Shown: positions 22,680-30,108 of the stretch, one piece after another
How the letters are laid out: every line of letters begins with the position of its first letter
Position numbering within the stretch: position 1 is the first letter of the stretch
Position numbers and translations under genes: made by a program
Virus record (IMG/VR): IMGVR_UViG_3300012000_000037
Location: 1-44,696 of that record
Strand: one strand, 5' to 3'
DNA length: 44,696 bases
Origin: a virus
Notes under the pieces: generated by a model
What the model was told of the DNA's origin: nothing
What the model saw: only the letters and a program-made list of their open reading frames with translations
The model's database searches: none

Positions 22680-22961
22680 TCAAGAGGACTGCATAATTCT
22701 GTAAGAGCCTTTGATCCTGCCCTTTAGGACTCGGTCAACAGCTTCCATCTCTCTCTTTTTCTTGGAAGCTCTTTCCTGATCTTCAAGGGAATTCCAGAAA
22801 ATGAGCATCTCCACAAGATCTCTGGATACTCTCGTTACCGACTTACCAATGTACCCTGGCTGTCTTTCTAACCAGGGGGTCCAAGTTTCAGCATCTTCTG
22901 TCATGAAGTCTTTAACTTCGGAAGCCGGTGAAACGTGGAATAGCAGTCTTTCAGTCTTCAT
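22680..22961 (-). CDS. TIGR03792-like protein (dimeric alpha/beta barrel)
   Basis: 93 aa. EDAETWTPWLERQPGYIGKSV, a central VEMLIFWNSLEDQERAS and a C-terminal helix match the pattern AEIWTxxLxxxPGFLGKxxW...IxWxTxEQW of the TIGR03792 family, which is known mainly from cyanobacteria and resembles antibiotic-biosynthesis monooxygenase domains. No catalytic role is established. It is a plausible host-derived gene. Its stop abuts palindrome promoter 6. Confidence 0.65.
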   Translation of the reverse strand: MKTERLLFHVSPASEVKDFMTEDAETWTPWLERQPGYIGKSVTRVSRDLVEMLIFWNSLEDQERASKKKREMEAVDRVLKGRIKGSYRIMQSS

Positions 22962-23199
22962 TGTGTTCTTCCCATTTGTCTAAGGGGCACCTAACATTTG
23001 CAAAGGAAGTTTTTATGCTCATAATGCAGAGGCAAATTTCGCATTGGTCCGTGTCTCCCAGGTAATGATCGCAAGCTTCGCACGTCGATAATCGCTCTTG
23101 CCTCACAATTCTGGGGCAAAGCTTCGGGTTGCTCAAAACTTTCTTAGCACTGTCAAGAAGAGAAGCTCCGAAACTTCTCCTACAACAATCTTTTTCCAT
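22951..23199 (-). CDS. Cysteine-rich zinc-ribbon-like protein, 82 aa
   Basis: From the ATG at 23199. Four or more Cys pairs are visible (CEACDHY, QCEICLCIM, CPLDKW), the CxxC...CxxC...CPxxKW pattern of small phage zinc proteins such as the DUF6171 type. A longer TTG start exists at 23211. Likely a structural zinc protein; role unknown. Confidence 0.72.
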   Translation of the reverse strand: MEKDCCRRSFGASLLDSAKKVLSNPKLCPRIVRQERLSTCEACDHYLGDTDQCEICLCIMSIKTSFANVRCPLDKWEEHNED

Positions 23200-23207
23200 G
23201 TTTTCTT

Positions 23208-23447
23208 TCAACCAGAAACGGACTGTATGCGTTTATTAAGGACACCCATTAACCCATCAAAGTTCCAACCGTATCCGCACCAAACACCTTCTTTTGAGAT
23301 AGTTACGCTTTCAGTTACACCTGTTCTACCGAAAACGTCGTCAAAGTAGATTATAAAATCCCCTTTGAACGAGACTACTTCGGGACTTACGCCCAGTGTT
23401 TGAAGTTTCGCTAAAAGCTCAAGGACTTGTGTTGTTGTGATAGTCAT
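23208..23447 (-). CDS. Hypothetical protein, 79 aa
   Basis: I chose the ATG at 23447; GTG at 23459 is the alternative. The chain has a helix, then strands (FIIYFDDVFG, ESVTISKEGVWCGYGWNFDG), suggesting a small alpha+beta domain. It overlaps neither neighbour heavily and is in the DUF932 operon. Not recognised. Confidence 0.65.
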   Translation of the reverse strand: MTITTTQVLELLAKLQTLGVSPEVVSFKGDFIIYFDDVFGRTGVTESVTISKEGVWCGYGWNFDGLMGVLNKRIQSVSG

Positions 23448-23455
23448 CAGGGATC

Positions 23456-24286
23456 TCACCCTGCAGAAGCAAGTTCTAGAGCAACTTTCATGGCCCTGTC
23501 ATTCACAGCTTTACCCTGACCAAAATTGGCGTAGTTGAACCGGCCCGAAACTGTTTTGCGGCTGAAGTTCGAAGAGTAGTCCGTAATCGCGTTGAAGGCG
23601 TCATACATGGTTGACCCTTGGTTGCCCTCTCCGTTACGGAACAGCTCTTCCAGCTTATTTGCGAACCGAATTTGCTCGTACCTTTTGTTATAAACGGTGC
23701 TCACAAATTCTTGGAATTTGGCCATGGAGCAACTTTCCCGGTCAAGCTTTTCTGCTTTCTCTCTATACCTGGACATGTTGGACTCAACGTATTCAATCAC
23801 GGCCTTGGTTTCGAGGATCCGGTCATTGACTCCTTGGGAGTGCCTAAAGCGTTCCGCCATGCGTGAGTAAGCCATGGAGAAGGTGTTGCCACAACACACT
23901 CGGATCACGGAAGGTCCGATTGCAACAGAAGTGTTGCCAGTGTGCCCATTGAGAAGTGTAATGTAGGAGTTGTAGTTGAATCCGTTGACCTGAAACACTT
24001 TGTTCACTTTGCCTTGGATGAACACCTTGGATCCATTATTCAGATAGCCCATGTTCTCAACTACAAGCACCTCTTCTTCAACGAGGGGTTGGATCAGAGA
24101 TTTGAGAGCTTCGTTTTGCACAGTTTCGTAGTCTTCGGAAACTGTGCCAAGGGGAAATTCATTGTCTGCCCTTACCACCGCAACTCGATTCTCGAAACGG
24201 ACCAGATTCCCCTCTTTGTCTGGGAAATAGAGGGGCCGATGTTCAACCATCCAGGAGAGGTCGTCTTGATGGGAAAAGGAGGGCAT
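23456..24286 (-). CDS. DUF932 family protein
   Basis: 276 aa from the ATG at 24286. An in-frame ATG at 24334 lies upstream of the -10 box and is rejected. Typical DUF932 features are an N-terminal RPLYFPDKEG, the central GVNDYNSYITLLNGHTGNTSV-like stretch around residue 105-125, and IRVVCGNTF-like SVIRVCCGNTF around 130. The family is common on phages and plasmids near recombination genes; its biochemical role is not settled. The transcript is expected to have a 26-base leader with no obvious Shine-Dalgarno. Confidence 0.82.
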   Translation of the reverse strand: MPSFSHQDDLSWMVEHRPLYFPDKEGNLVRFENRVAVVRADNEFPLGTVSEDYETVQNEALKSLIQPLVEEEVLVVENMGYLNNGSKVFIQGKVNKVFQVNGFNYNSYITLLNGHTGNTSVAIGPSVIRVCCGNTFSMAYSRMAERFRHSQGVNDRILETKAVIEYVESNMSRYREKAEKLDRESCSMAKFQEFVSTVYNKRYEQIRFANKLEELFRNGEGNQGSTMYDAFNAITDYSSNFSRKTVSGRFNYANFGQGKAVNDRAMKVALELASAG

Positions 24287-24318
24287 TGTTGTTTTGAAGG
24301 AGTTGTTTCTATGTAAGT

Positions 24319-24362
24319 AGTATAGCTGGGACATGGGAGGAGGTAAAGATCGGTTTACCGCC
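24319..24362 (-). promoter_or_regulatory. Palindrome promoter 7 (DUF932 gene)
   Basis: On the minus strand: GGCGGTAAACCGAT, CTTTAC (24343-24348), 18-bp spacer, TATACT (24319-24324). Confidence 0.8.
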
Positions 24363-24373
24363 CCTTAGCCGAA

Positions 24374-24688
24374 TCAGTCTCGGGTCATGTGGTCGTTTTC
24401 GTTAGGCTTCAACCATTCTGCAAGTTCGACGGGGTCTTGAGGCCCGATCAGATGTTGAGAAGGCTCAATTTCCCCTAGATCCAGTGCTTGAAGAAAGCCA
24501 TCTAGGGAGTCCTCATGGGCTTTGCCTTGCCTTTGGATGCGTTGAGCTTTGGAAATAATGGAAGAAGCACTCCTGTTGGCCTTTGCCCACTTGGAAGCCC
24601 AGATTCTCTCTTCCAGGGAAACTGCCTGGCCAGTGGTCATCTTGTTGGCAATTTCCTGAAGCCTCAGCCTTACAGAAGTGGAAAGCAT
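24374..24688 (-). CDS. Hypothetical helical protein, 104 aa
   Basis: Mostly helical and basic in the first half (LRLQEIANKM, ERIWASKWAKANRSASSIISKAQRIQRQ), acidic in the second. Its stop lies a few bases from palindrome promoter 7. No family recognised; a small DNA-binding protein is possible. Confidence 0.68.
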   Translation of the reverse strand: MLSTSVRLRLQEIANKMTTGQAVSLEERIWASKWAKANRSASSIISKAQRIQRQGKAHEDSLDGFLQALDLGEIEPSQHLIGPQDPVELAEWLKPNENDHMTRD

Positions 24689-24726
24689 CGTGTTTCTCTC
24701 AATGTTTTGGTTAACTTACCCTGTTT

Positions 24727-25440
24727 TCAAGTGAACTTCAGGAGACGGGCACTCTCCACTTCCCATAGGCAGAGGAAGTTGTCTTGGGAATTTTCCTCTT
24801 GTTCCTCGGAGCCTCCCATGTTGCCGTCTAGAACTAGATTGTTCTCAGAAATGTGAACGGTATGGTAATGCCCAGCAACCCGAACCCACTGTCGGTCAGA
24901 AGGTCGTTCCCACCAGAATATCCTGTTTTCAGCATCTCTGGGTCCGTAGAGCATGTAATCCCTGGCTCTCCTGGAAACATCCATAACCTTGTAGACGTCC
25001 GTGGAGCCAACAGAGGGCACGTGTACCCAGGAAGGGAACATGGCATGAGCACACCTGTATTCTTTGCCGCTAGAGCTCTTGAATGCAATGCCGTAAGGGA
25101 AGGTGTTTAGCCATTCGTAAACTTCATCAGTGGAAACTTTGCTCTCCTTGAAGTCTCGAAGGGTCTTTGAAAAGGATCCTTCGATTCGAACATTGTTCCC
25201 TCTGGCAAACCTTTCAAACTTGTTTTGGTGATTTGAGCGCAGTACAATGGCATTGAGGTCTTTTTGGCTCTCTTTCACCAACTTGTATACGCCCGCAGAA
25301 TCCGAAGCTTCAACTCGACTGTCGAAAAGATCTCCCAGAAACACAGGCGTGAGTTTGCGAGAGTGACAGTGGTTGATAGCTTTTTCAAGGGGAACCGACT
25401 GAGAATGGATGTCCCCGATAAAAGCATAATCGCGTGTCAT
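24727..25440 (-). CDS. Metallophosphatase (PP family)
   Basis: Starts at the ATG at 25440, six bases after a -10, so it is predicted leaderless. A longer in-frame reading to 25593 would cross the promoter and is rejected. Motifs: GDIHS (residues 8-12), FLGDLFDSR (about 37), a variant RSNHQNK in place of GNHE (about 72), and GHYHT near the C-terminus. The 237-aa enzyme is likely a protein or small-molecule phosphatase. Confidence 0.86.
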   Translation of the reverse strand: MTRDYAFIGDIHSQSVPLEKAINHCHSRKLTPVFLGDLFDSRVEASDSAGVYKLVKESQKDLNAIVLRSNHQNKFERFARGNNVRIEGSFSKTLRDFKESKVSTDEVYEWLNTFPYGIAFKSSSGKEYRCAHAMFPSWVHVPSVGSTDVYKVMDVSRRARDYMLYGPRDAENRIFWWERPSDRQWVRVAGHYHTVHISENNLVLDGNMGGSEEQEENSQDNFLCLWEVESARLLKFT

Positions 25441-25446
25441 GTATTT

Positions 25447-25490
25447 ATGATAGCGCGATTTAAGGGTCCGGTAAAGTTCGGTTAACCGAA
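25447..25490 (-). promoter_or_regulatory. Palindrome promoter 8 (leaderless, phosphatase)
   Basis: On the minus strand: the perfect 14-bp palindrome TTCGGTTAACCGAA, CTTTAC (25471-25476), 18-bp spacer, TATCAT (25447-25452), six bases, ATG at 25440. The macro-domain gene's stop abuts the dyad. Confidence 0.87.
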
Positions 25491-25991
25491 TCATAGGGTT
25501 ACGAGAGTCACCTCTGCCCAGTCTTTGCTGCGAACGGCAAAATCCTCTATCATGGGTACAATCCTTGACTCGTCGCCCTTGGCGTACCCGCACCCAATTT
25601 TTGGAAAGCCAATTCGTACTTTCCTGCCCATTTTATGTCCCATTTGCGTAGAGAAAATTTCCAACTTTCTCAGAAACTCTGAGAACTTCTCATACTCAAA
25701 GAGATCTTTTCTGCCGTCCTTGAGCAATCCACTCCACCCATACTGGGTGTATGCGTTAACAACTGTGAACCCATGTGCCCCTGATTTGACCTCCGCAAAA
25801 GAGAAAGTTCCGAGCTTTGAAAGGTCTCCGCGGGGAGTAAGATTATCCGCTGCTGCAACAGAAGGGTAACGAGAGGCTATTTCTCTCGCAATTCCGCTGC
25901 CCATTTTATGAAAGCAGTTGCAGCCGTGAACTATAATATCGAACTTTGCTTCTTCGGCGAGGTCAATGAGGTTGCCTGTGATTCTTTTCAT
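25491..25991 (-). CDS. Macro domain protein (ADP-ribose-1''-phosphate phosphatase-like)
   Basis: 166 aa. The fold is shown by TGNLIDLAEEAKFDIIVHGCNCFHKMGSGIA, then VVNAYTQYGW and GFPKIGCGYAKGD, matching Poa1p/macro-type proteins that bind ADP-ribose and hydrolyse ADP-ribose-1''-phosphate. The latter is a by-product of 2'-phosphate removal during tRNA splicing, so a link to the RNA-repair genes is possible. Removing ADP-ribose marks or defence signals is an alternative. Confidence 0.88.
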   Translation of the reverse strand: MKRITGNLIDLAEEAKFDIIVHGCNCFHKMGSGIAREIASRYPSVAAADNLTPRGDLSKLGTFSFAEVKSGAHGFTVVNAYTQYGWSGLLKDGRKDLFEYEKFSEFLRKLEIFSTQMGHKMGRKVRIGFPKIGCGYAKGDESRIVPMIEDFAVRSKDWAEVTLVTL

Positions 25992-26000
25992 ACAGATGTT

Positions 26001-26195
26001 TCAGTTGTACTCTCTACCTGTTTCGATGAGCTTGCTGCTATTTTTTATCCCGTCTCTCATTTCTATCCAGCCAATATTTATCAAGTCCCAGAAAGACTTC
26101 TTCCATCCTCCGTTCCAAGAAAGTTCATTGTAGCACTCATTGAGAAACACTCTCTTGTACCATGCCTCAAGGACACACCCAAGGTAAACAATCAT
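26001..26195 (-). CDS. Hypothetical protein, 64 aa
   Basis: An aromatic-rich small protein (EAWYKRVFLNECYNELSWNGGWKKSFWDLINIGW) whose start overlaps the lysozyme stop by 4 bases. It lies between lysozyme and the macro domain gene in the same operon. Not recognised; a role in lysis is possible only by position. Confidence 0.65.
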   Translation of the reverse strand: MIVYLGCVLEAWYKRVFLNECYNELSWNGGWKKSFWDLINIGWIEMRDGIKNSSKLIETGREYN

Positions 26196-26812
26196 CTTTG
26201 ACCTACCTCCTTCATTCCTTCATTCCATAGCTGTCCTTCAGTTTTACGTCTCCTTTTGAGACCTTCGGTTACGGATGAGCCAGGGTTCACGTACAGCATA
26301 AGGGCTTGGGGAACCTCCTCCCACTTTTTCTCTCTCAAGCACCTTGAAATGGTGTTGAAACCGTCAGACCCGTAAAAATTGGCCCCCAAGTTGTAGGCAA
26401 AGCTCAGCAAAGCCCCTTGCATTTTTGATGCCATCTCTCCCCAATAAGGGATCTTAGTGAGTGGTGGCAGATATTCGGATTTCAAGGAGGACAGCAACAA
26501 GTCATCTGCTTCCTGTTGGGTTACCCTTTGGCCAAGCTTAAAAAAGTTGCCGGAAGAGTCACGGGTGCTTCCCCAACCAATTGTGATCGGAAGGGACCCT
26601 GTCAGAGGGTCTGGATAAGCGTCTAAGCTGCAACCTTCAAACTCTTTGATGATGCTGACTCCGGATGATGGAACATTCACCCCTCTGTACATGGTGGCAA
26701 AAGTCTCCAAGATTGCCTTAGGTACCTTGGACTGCAAAAAGTCATAAGCCTCATTTTGGTGAGGCTCAGACTTGTAGTATCGGGCAGCGTCTTTCAAGTT
26801 GATGGGCGTCAT
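26192..26812 (-). CDS. Phage lysozyme (GH24 muramidase)
   Basis: 206 aa. The catalytic Glu lies in VSIIKEFEGCSLDAYPD (E57 or E59), followed by ITIGWGSTRD and QEADDLLLSSL, and a C-terminal LKRRRKTEGQLW, as in T4-type lysozymes. About 50 residues precede the domain and resemble the N-terminal extension of cyanophage lysozymes. There is no signal peptide or TM segment, so it probably needs a holin or acts in the virion. No holin is obvious beside it. Confidence 0.9.
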   Translation of the reverse strand: MTPINLKDAARYYKSEPHQNEAYDFLQSKVPKAILETFATMYRGVNVPSSGVSIIKEFEGCSLDAYPDPLTGSLPITIGWGSTRDSSGNFFKLGQRVTQQEADDLLLSSLKSEYLPPLTKIPYWGEMASKMQGALLSFAYNLGANFYGSDGFNTISRCLREKKWEEVPQALMLYVNPGSSVTEGLKRRRKTEGQLWNEGMKEVGQR

Positions 26813-26836
26813 GAGCAGAAGGGGGTTACCTTCTAT

Positions 26837-27895
26837 TCACTTACCCGTTTTACAGAGCCATACATTGCTGATGGCTTTGAAAGAAAAGTCGCTGTTCAGG
26901 GACTTGAATACCAGTCCTTCCCGCCTGGCTTGAGGGTTCATGGAAGGACCATCTGCAAAGGCTAGGAGAGCCTCGAGAGACCCGAGCTCAGAGCTGACGC
27001 ACAGGTCCCCGTTAAGTACGGGCACGTGCTCCAGGGAGGCTCCTAGAGACCTCAGAGCCCTCACCTGCTCTTGGCGCTCTTCGGGCGAGAGATACCTTTG
27101 CTCATCGATATTGAAAATATCAAAGAGGTACAGACGTTGGCCTTGAATCTTTTCTTGATTCCCCTGAATCCCTTCACCAATGAGCTCAAACTGGAGAGCC
27201 AAATTGTCTCCTGTTTCGTTGTATAGCTGGAGTAGCGCTTCAATCACCTTTTGGGAACGGGCAGTAGACCAGAAGGTGTTGTTTTCCGTTTCCTCCAGAT
27301 CCAGATTGCGACTGCACACCCCAAGGTTTCCGTCTTTGCAGTACACAGTGCAAGAGGATCCGTCAAGCTTCAAGGTGACTTCGTACCTTTCCCCGTAACG
27401 GTCGCGAAAGATCTCTTCAACAAGATTTTGGCAGCGTTCCTGGTCGGTTTTCGGTACGAAAGAAGGGAAGTTACCTTTGACCACACCTGCAAGTTGAGGC
27501 GGGATGTAAGGTTCCCACTTCTGAATCCCAAGTTGTTGGGTTAGTTCAAAACCGATAGGAGAACCAGCGAGAGGCCAGAGTCCTTTCTCATCGAGGATTG
27601 TTGTAGGCAGGAGGAGACCCTGACTCACCTGACCGCGGAACTTCATGGTCTTGAGACGTTCCCCTTTCACACCGTTGTACTCTCTTGGGTCTTGCCCTTT
27701 GCTAAGGAAAGGAGCGAGATCATGCGGAACCCAACTATCAATCTCAAGATAGATGGCAAGATCCCCAACCTGATACTCACCTTTTTTGACAACAACTGGC
27801 CATCCGCCTCCAACGATAGCGCACTCAATCGAGTCCGCATCTGGAATTGGTCGCACCTCTGTGATAGTTTTGATCGAAGCTAACTTTCTTGTCAT
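26837..27895 (-). CDS. ATP-dependent RNA ligase (DRB0094/Rnl family)
   Basis: 352 aa. The adenylation site is K176-L-D-G (TLKLDGSSCTVY), with CSRNLDLEE (motif III-like), LALQFELIGEG (motif IIIa/IV) and EGLVFKSLN (motif IV) and LCKTG (motif V-like) following. The N-terminal 130 residues form the OB-like domain typical of the DRB0094 group (PDADSIECAIVGGWPVVVKK-like start). It can reseal broken RNA, for example tRNA cut by anticodon nucleases. A GC-rich patch lies in its C-terminal third. Confidence 0.87.
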   Translation of the reverse strand: MTRKLASIKTITEVRPIPDADSIECAIVGGGWPVVVKKGEYQVGDLAIYLEIDSWVPHDLAPFLSKGQDPREYNGVKGERLKTMKFRGQVSQGLLLPTTILDEKGLWPLAGSPIGFELTQQLGIQKWEPYIPPQLAGVVKGNFPSFVPKTDQERCQNLVEEIFRDRYGERYEVTLKLDGSSCTVYCKDGNLGVCSRNLDLEETENNTFWSTARSQKVIEALLQLYNETGDNLALQFELIGEGIQGNQEKIQGQRLYLFDIFNIDEQRYLSPEERQEQVRALRSLGASLEHVPVLNGDLCVSSELGSLEALLAFADGPSMNPQARREGLVFKSLNSDFSFKAISNVWLCKTGK

Positions 27896-28212
27896 TGTTT
27901 CCTTTCCACCATCATGAGAAATTCATTTCCTTGGTTGTACAGTCGAGCGATCAAATCCTTGATATCATCGATTGCAATCTTGTTGTACTCTACGTTCATG
28001 TTTTCGCAGATGAGAGCATCAACCATGCATTCGAGTGCCATTGCCTGCATGTGCTCCGGTGTCAGGGGCGTCCCATGAGTGAGGCTGGAGCATTCGTCGT
28101 TGTAAAAGGAGTTGTAGCGTTGAAGTACCGTACTACCGCGCTCTTCGCGTTCCTCTTCATCTTTTTGAAGGAGTCTGTCCACCGCTTCGATAACGTCTGT
28201 TTCTTCGATCAT
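27892..28212 (-). CDS. Hypothetical protein, 106 aa
   Basis: An acidic helical protein with a charged KDEEEREERGS stretch and AMALECMVDALICENM. Its stop overlaps the RNA ligase start. Not recognised. Confidence 0.68.
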   Translation of the reverse strand: MIEETDVIEAVDRLLQKDEEEREERGSTVLQRYNSFYNDECSSLTHGTPLTPEHMQAMALECMVDALICENMNVEYNKIAIDDIKDLIARLYNQGNEFLMMVERKQ

Positions 28213-28236
28213 TGTGTGTGTGTGCGAAAGGCAGTG

Positions 28237-28446
28237 TTATTTAGGTCGACTCAAGATAGCCCAAAGTTCACGAGCGAACTCGATACGACCGTAATTTTCA
28301 CCGTCTTCAAATGCATCGTCAAAGTTTCCATTGTCTGCAGGACAGTAATCATCGTACCTATCGTGAGCGTGCTTGAGCTTCGCCGTCTTTTCAATTTCGC
28401 TCAGGACCAGTGCAATTTCCGGTGCAATTTGGAATTGGTTGAACAT
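28237..28446 (-). CDS. Hypothetical protein, 69 aa
   Basis: From the ATG at 28446: helical with KLKHAHDRYDDY and an acidic DDAFEDGENYG segment. A TATGTAATAC-like box lies 40 bases upstream. Not recognised. Confidence 0.62.
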   Translation of the reverse strand: MFNQFQIAPEIALVLSEIEKTAKLKHAHDRYDDYCPADNGNFDDAFEDGENYGRIEFARELWAILSRPK

Positions 28447-28541
28447 TTTCAATAGATGTTTGTTTGATTGCTTATGTATTACATAGCATCCAGGGTGATG
28501 CGGATGCCTTAAAAAGTTGGAGCTTTATGCTTAGGTAACCC
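28447..28541. other. Intergenic stretch with inverted repeat
   Basis: About 95 bases. The words GCATCC and GGATGC form a possible 6-bp stem near 28485-28510, but no T-run follows on the minus strand, so I do not call it a terminator. Confidence 0.3.
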
Positions 28542-28811
28542 TCAGTCGAAGGCAGAGGTCCAATGGCCGTCCGGCTGAGGATTTTCTTGAGCATCGATCA
28601 GAGGCAGCACGTCCTCCAGGGAGTAAACCACTCGAATGGTCACCTTGCCGACAAAGTGTTCAGATTCTCCCATGATGCGATACTCCTCACGCGAAGAAAT
28701 CTTAACCCTTTCCCCGTTTCGGATGCGATACTCCTCGAACACCTCGAGAAAGACATCGTAAACCTTGCCGGTGGCGGCTGAGGTAACACTGAACAAGAGC
28801 TTGCTTTCCAT
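28542..28811 (-). CDS. Hypothetical protein, 89 aa
   Basis: A strand-rich small domain (LLFSVTSAATGKVYDVFLEV, KVTIRVVYSLEDVLPLI). TATGAT lies exactly six bases before the ATG, as at the leaderless promoters, but without the palindrome or CTTTAC, so its promoter status is unclear. Not recognised. Confidence 0.68.
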   Translation of the reverse strand: MESKLLFSVTSAATGKVYDVFLEVFEEYRIRNGERVKISSREEYRIMGESEHFVGKVTIRVVYSLEDVLPLIDAQENPQPDGHWTSAFD

Positions 28812-28818
28812 ACTTATA

Positions 28819-29103
28819 TCATAGCTCCATTCGCTGAGCTTCGGGGGCCTTAGGGGTCGGTTTCTGAACCGGACCTGAAGGAGGTTCGGGTTCCCCCTCC
28901 GGACCCACCTTTTTCAGTGCCTCCAATTCTCCAACAAGTTCAAGAATGTTCTTTTCAGTGATGCCAATACACCTGAGTTCATTCACAGCAGCGCGGAGGG
29001 CAACAGCAATCACTCTTGCTCTGTCTCCTTGTTGTGGTCGTAGTGTAAGTTCTATCGTGGCATCTACGATTTTTTGGGCTCTCTCTTCATTCACGTTGTT
29101 CAA
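28819..29103 (-). CDS. Hypothetical protein with Pro-rich tail, 94 aa
   Basis: The first 65 residues are helical (AQKIVDATIELTL, RVIAVALRAAVNELR, NILELVGELEALKK); the last 30 are rich in Pro, Glu and Lys and likely disordered. It overlaps the upstream gene by 4 bases. Not recognised. Confidence 0.68.
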   Translation of the reverse strand: MNNVNEERAQKIVDATIELTLRPQQGDRARVIAVALRAAVNELRCIGITEKNILELVGELEALKKVGPEGEPEPPSGPVQKPTPKAPEAQRMEL

Positions 29104-29426
29104 AATTCCCCCTCAACTTCTTGTCTTGTTGCTATCTCAACAACAGGGCAACTCACATCCTCATAATCATATAAATGGAGTTTTTCAATTAGGTCCACAA
29201 CAATACTATTACACAGATAGTCAGTAAAGAGTCCTGTATCAAGTTCCCCGTCATTTGTAAGCATATCGTTCTCATGCTTTTCAGGATCAAACCTTACATA
29301 AAAAGTTACTTTATAGCCTTTCAAAGCATCAAAGACCTGTTTCTCTCTCTGTCGTTTCCTATGTTCTTGTACTTTAAGCTCAAGTTCGTTGAGTTGTTCT
29401 TCGGTCAGTTGTGAAAGGTCAATCAT
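29100..29426 (-). CDS. Hypothetical protein, 108 aa
   Basis: An N-terminal helix (LTEEQLNELELKVQEHRKRQREKQ) precedes a strand-containing domain (YKVTFYVRFDPEKHEND). Start and upstream stop overlap as TGATG. Not recognised. Confidence 0.7.
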   Translation of the reverse strand: MIDLSQLTEEQLNELELKVQEHRKRQREKQVFDALKGYKVTFYVRFDPEKHENDMLTNDGELDTGLFTDYLCNSIVVDLIEKLHLYDYEDVSCPVVEIATRQEVEGEF

Positions 29427-29512
29427 CAGCTTTCTGTGCGTACGAGGTCATTATACAAGGAAAAAGGCACCTGTGCCATTCCTTCAAGAATTTCTTTGAT
29501 AGTGTTGTCCAT
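29426..29512 (-). CDS. Very small protein, 28 aa
   Basis: MDNTIKEILEG at the N-terminus, then AQVPFSLYNDLVRTES. TAATG and TGATG junctions couple it to both neighbours, which supports translation. Its C-terminal half matches three other copies nearby (29785-29871, 30430-30500, 30930-30995). Function unknown. Confidence 0.5.
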   Translation of the reverse strand: MDNTIKEILEGMAQVPFSLYNDLVRTES

Positions 29513-29712
29513 TAGCGGGGACACTCAATCAATCCCGGTGGAGTTACATACCAGATAATGTTGTTTGCTTTGCGGATAGATGCTAGAGCATACACAAACT
29601 CATCTATGGTATTGAAGTATAACACCTTAAAGACCTGTTCTTGGTGAATAGAAATCTTTTTATTTTGAATGTCTATCACATATCTTGCCGGGGTAAGTGT
29701 GTAGTCAATCAT
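29512..29712 (-). CDS. Hypothetical protein, 66 aa
   Basis: The ATG at 29712 begins MIDYTLTPARYVIDI. The chain has strands and a helix (FNTIDEFVYALASIRKANN). A longer TTG start at 29775 exists, but the ATG overlaps the stop of a short upstream frame. Not recognised. Confidence 0.6.
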   Translation of the reverse strand: MIDYTLTPARYVIDIQNKKISIHQEQVFKVLYFNTIDEFVYALASIRKANNIIWYVTPPGLIECPR

Positions 29713-29784
29713 TTTTCGTTGTAATGAATTTCTTTTCCATATGCTACCATGTTCATATTCAACCAAGTTTCTCAAGGAGGTTCA

Positions 29785-29871
29785 TCAGTCTCTTATACGT
29801 TTTAATGCCTCTACCACATCATTATAAATTATCAAAGGGACGTGTGTAGATGCCCTATGCCAGTTCTCCAA
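29785..29871 (-). CDS. Possible 28-aa protein (WHRAS motif)
   Basis: Read from a TTG at 29871: LENWHRASTHVPLIIYNDVV, then EALKRIRD. It is the same length as the protein at 29426-29512 and shares the VP-x3-YND motif. The start codon is weak, but the upstream gene's stop is 6 bases away. May be a real micro-gene or a remnant. Confidence 0.35.
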   Translation of the reverse strand: MENWHRASTHVPLIIYNDVVEALKRIRD

Positions 29872-29877
29872 GTGGCC

Positions 29878-30108
29878 TCAAACACGAATAACCAAAACTT
29901 CTACATCAGTTGAAGGAAGTTCTTTACCATACTGAAAAAGAGGCCCCAGAGTGTAAGAATCCCACCCTGGAGTTTGCTTCACGGTTGATATAAATACATC
30001 AACTTCCCCACCAATGGTAACTCCATACTCCACATCTTCCCACTGCCCCACAACTTCCAGATCCTGCGGAAACTTATTGAGTTCTTCAATCAGGTCTTTA
30101 ACTTTCAT
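29878..30108 (-). CDS. Small phage protein of the LIEELNKFPQDLEV type, 76 aa
   Basis: Begins with a helix and the FPQDLEVV turn, then strands (EYGVTIGGEVDVFIS, TDVEVLVIRV). This pattern is common among small phage proteins of unknown function. The gene at 31238-31417 begins with the same type of N-terminus (MIEKLRQYPPNMIVEI). Coupled by a 4-base overlap to the upstream gene. Confidence 0.7.
   Translation of the reverse strand: MKVKDLIEELNKFPQDLEVVGQWEDVEYGVTIGGEVDVFISTVKQTPGWDSYTLGPLFQYGKELPSTDVEVLVIRV

Noticed and set aside
25441-25593. Longer start for the phosphatase at 24727-25440
   Set aside because: It runs through the palindrome promoter and into the macro-domain gene; the ATG at 25440 fits the six-base rule.
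28485-28510. Hairpin GCATCC/GGATGC as a terminator
   Set aside because: No T-run follows on the transcribed strand.
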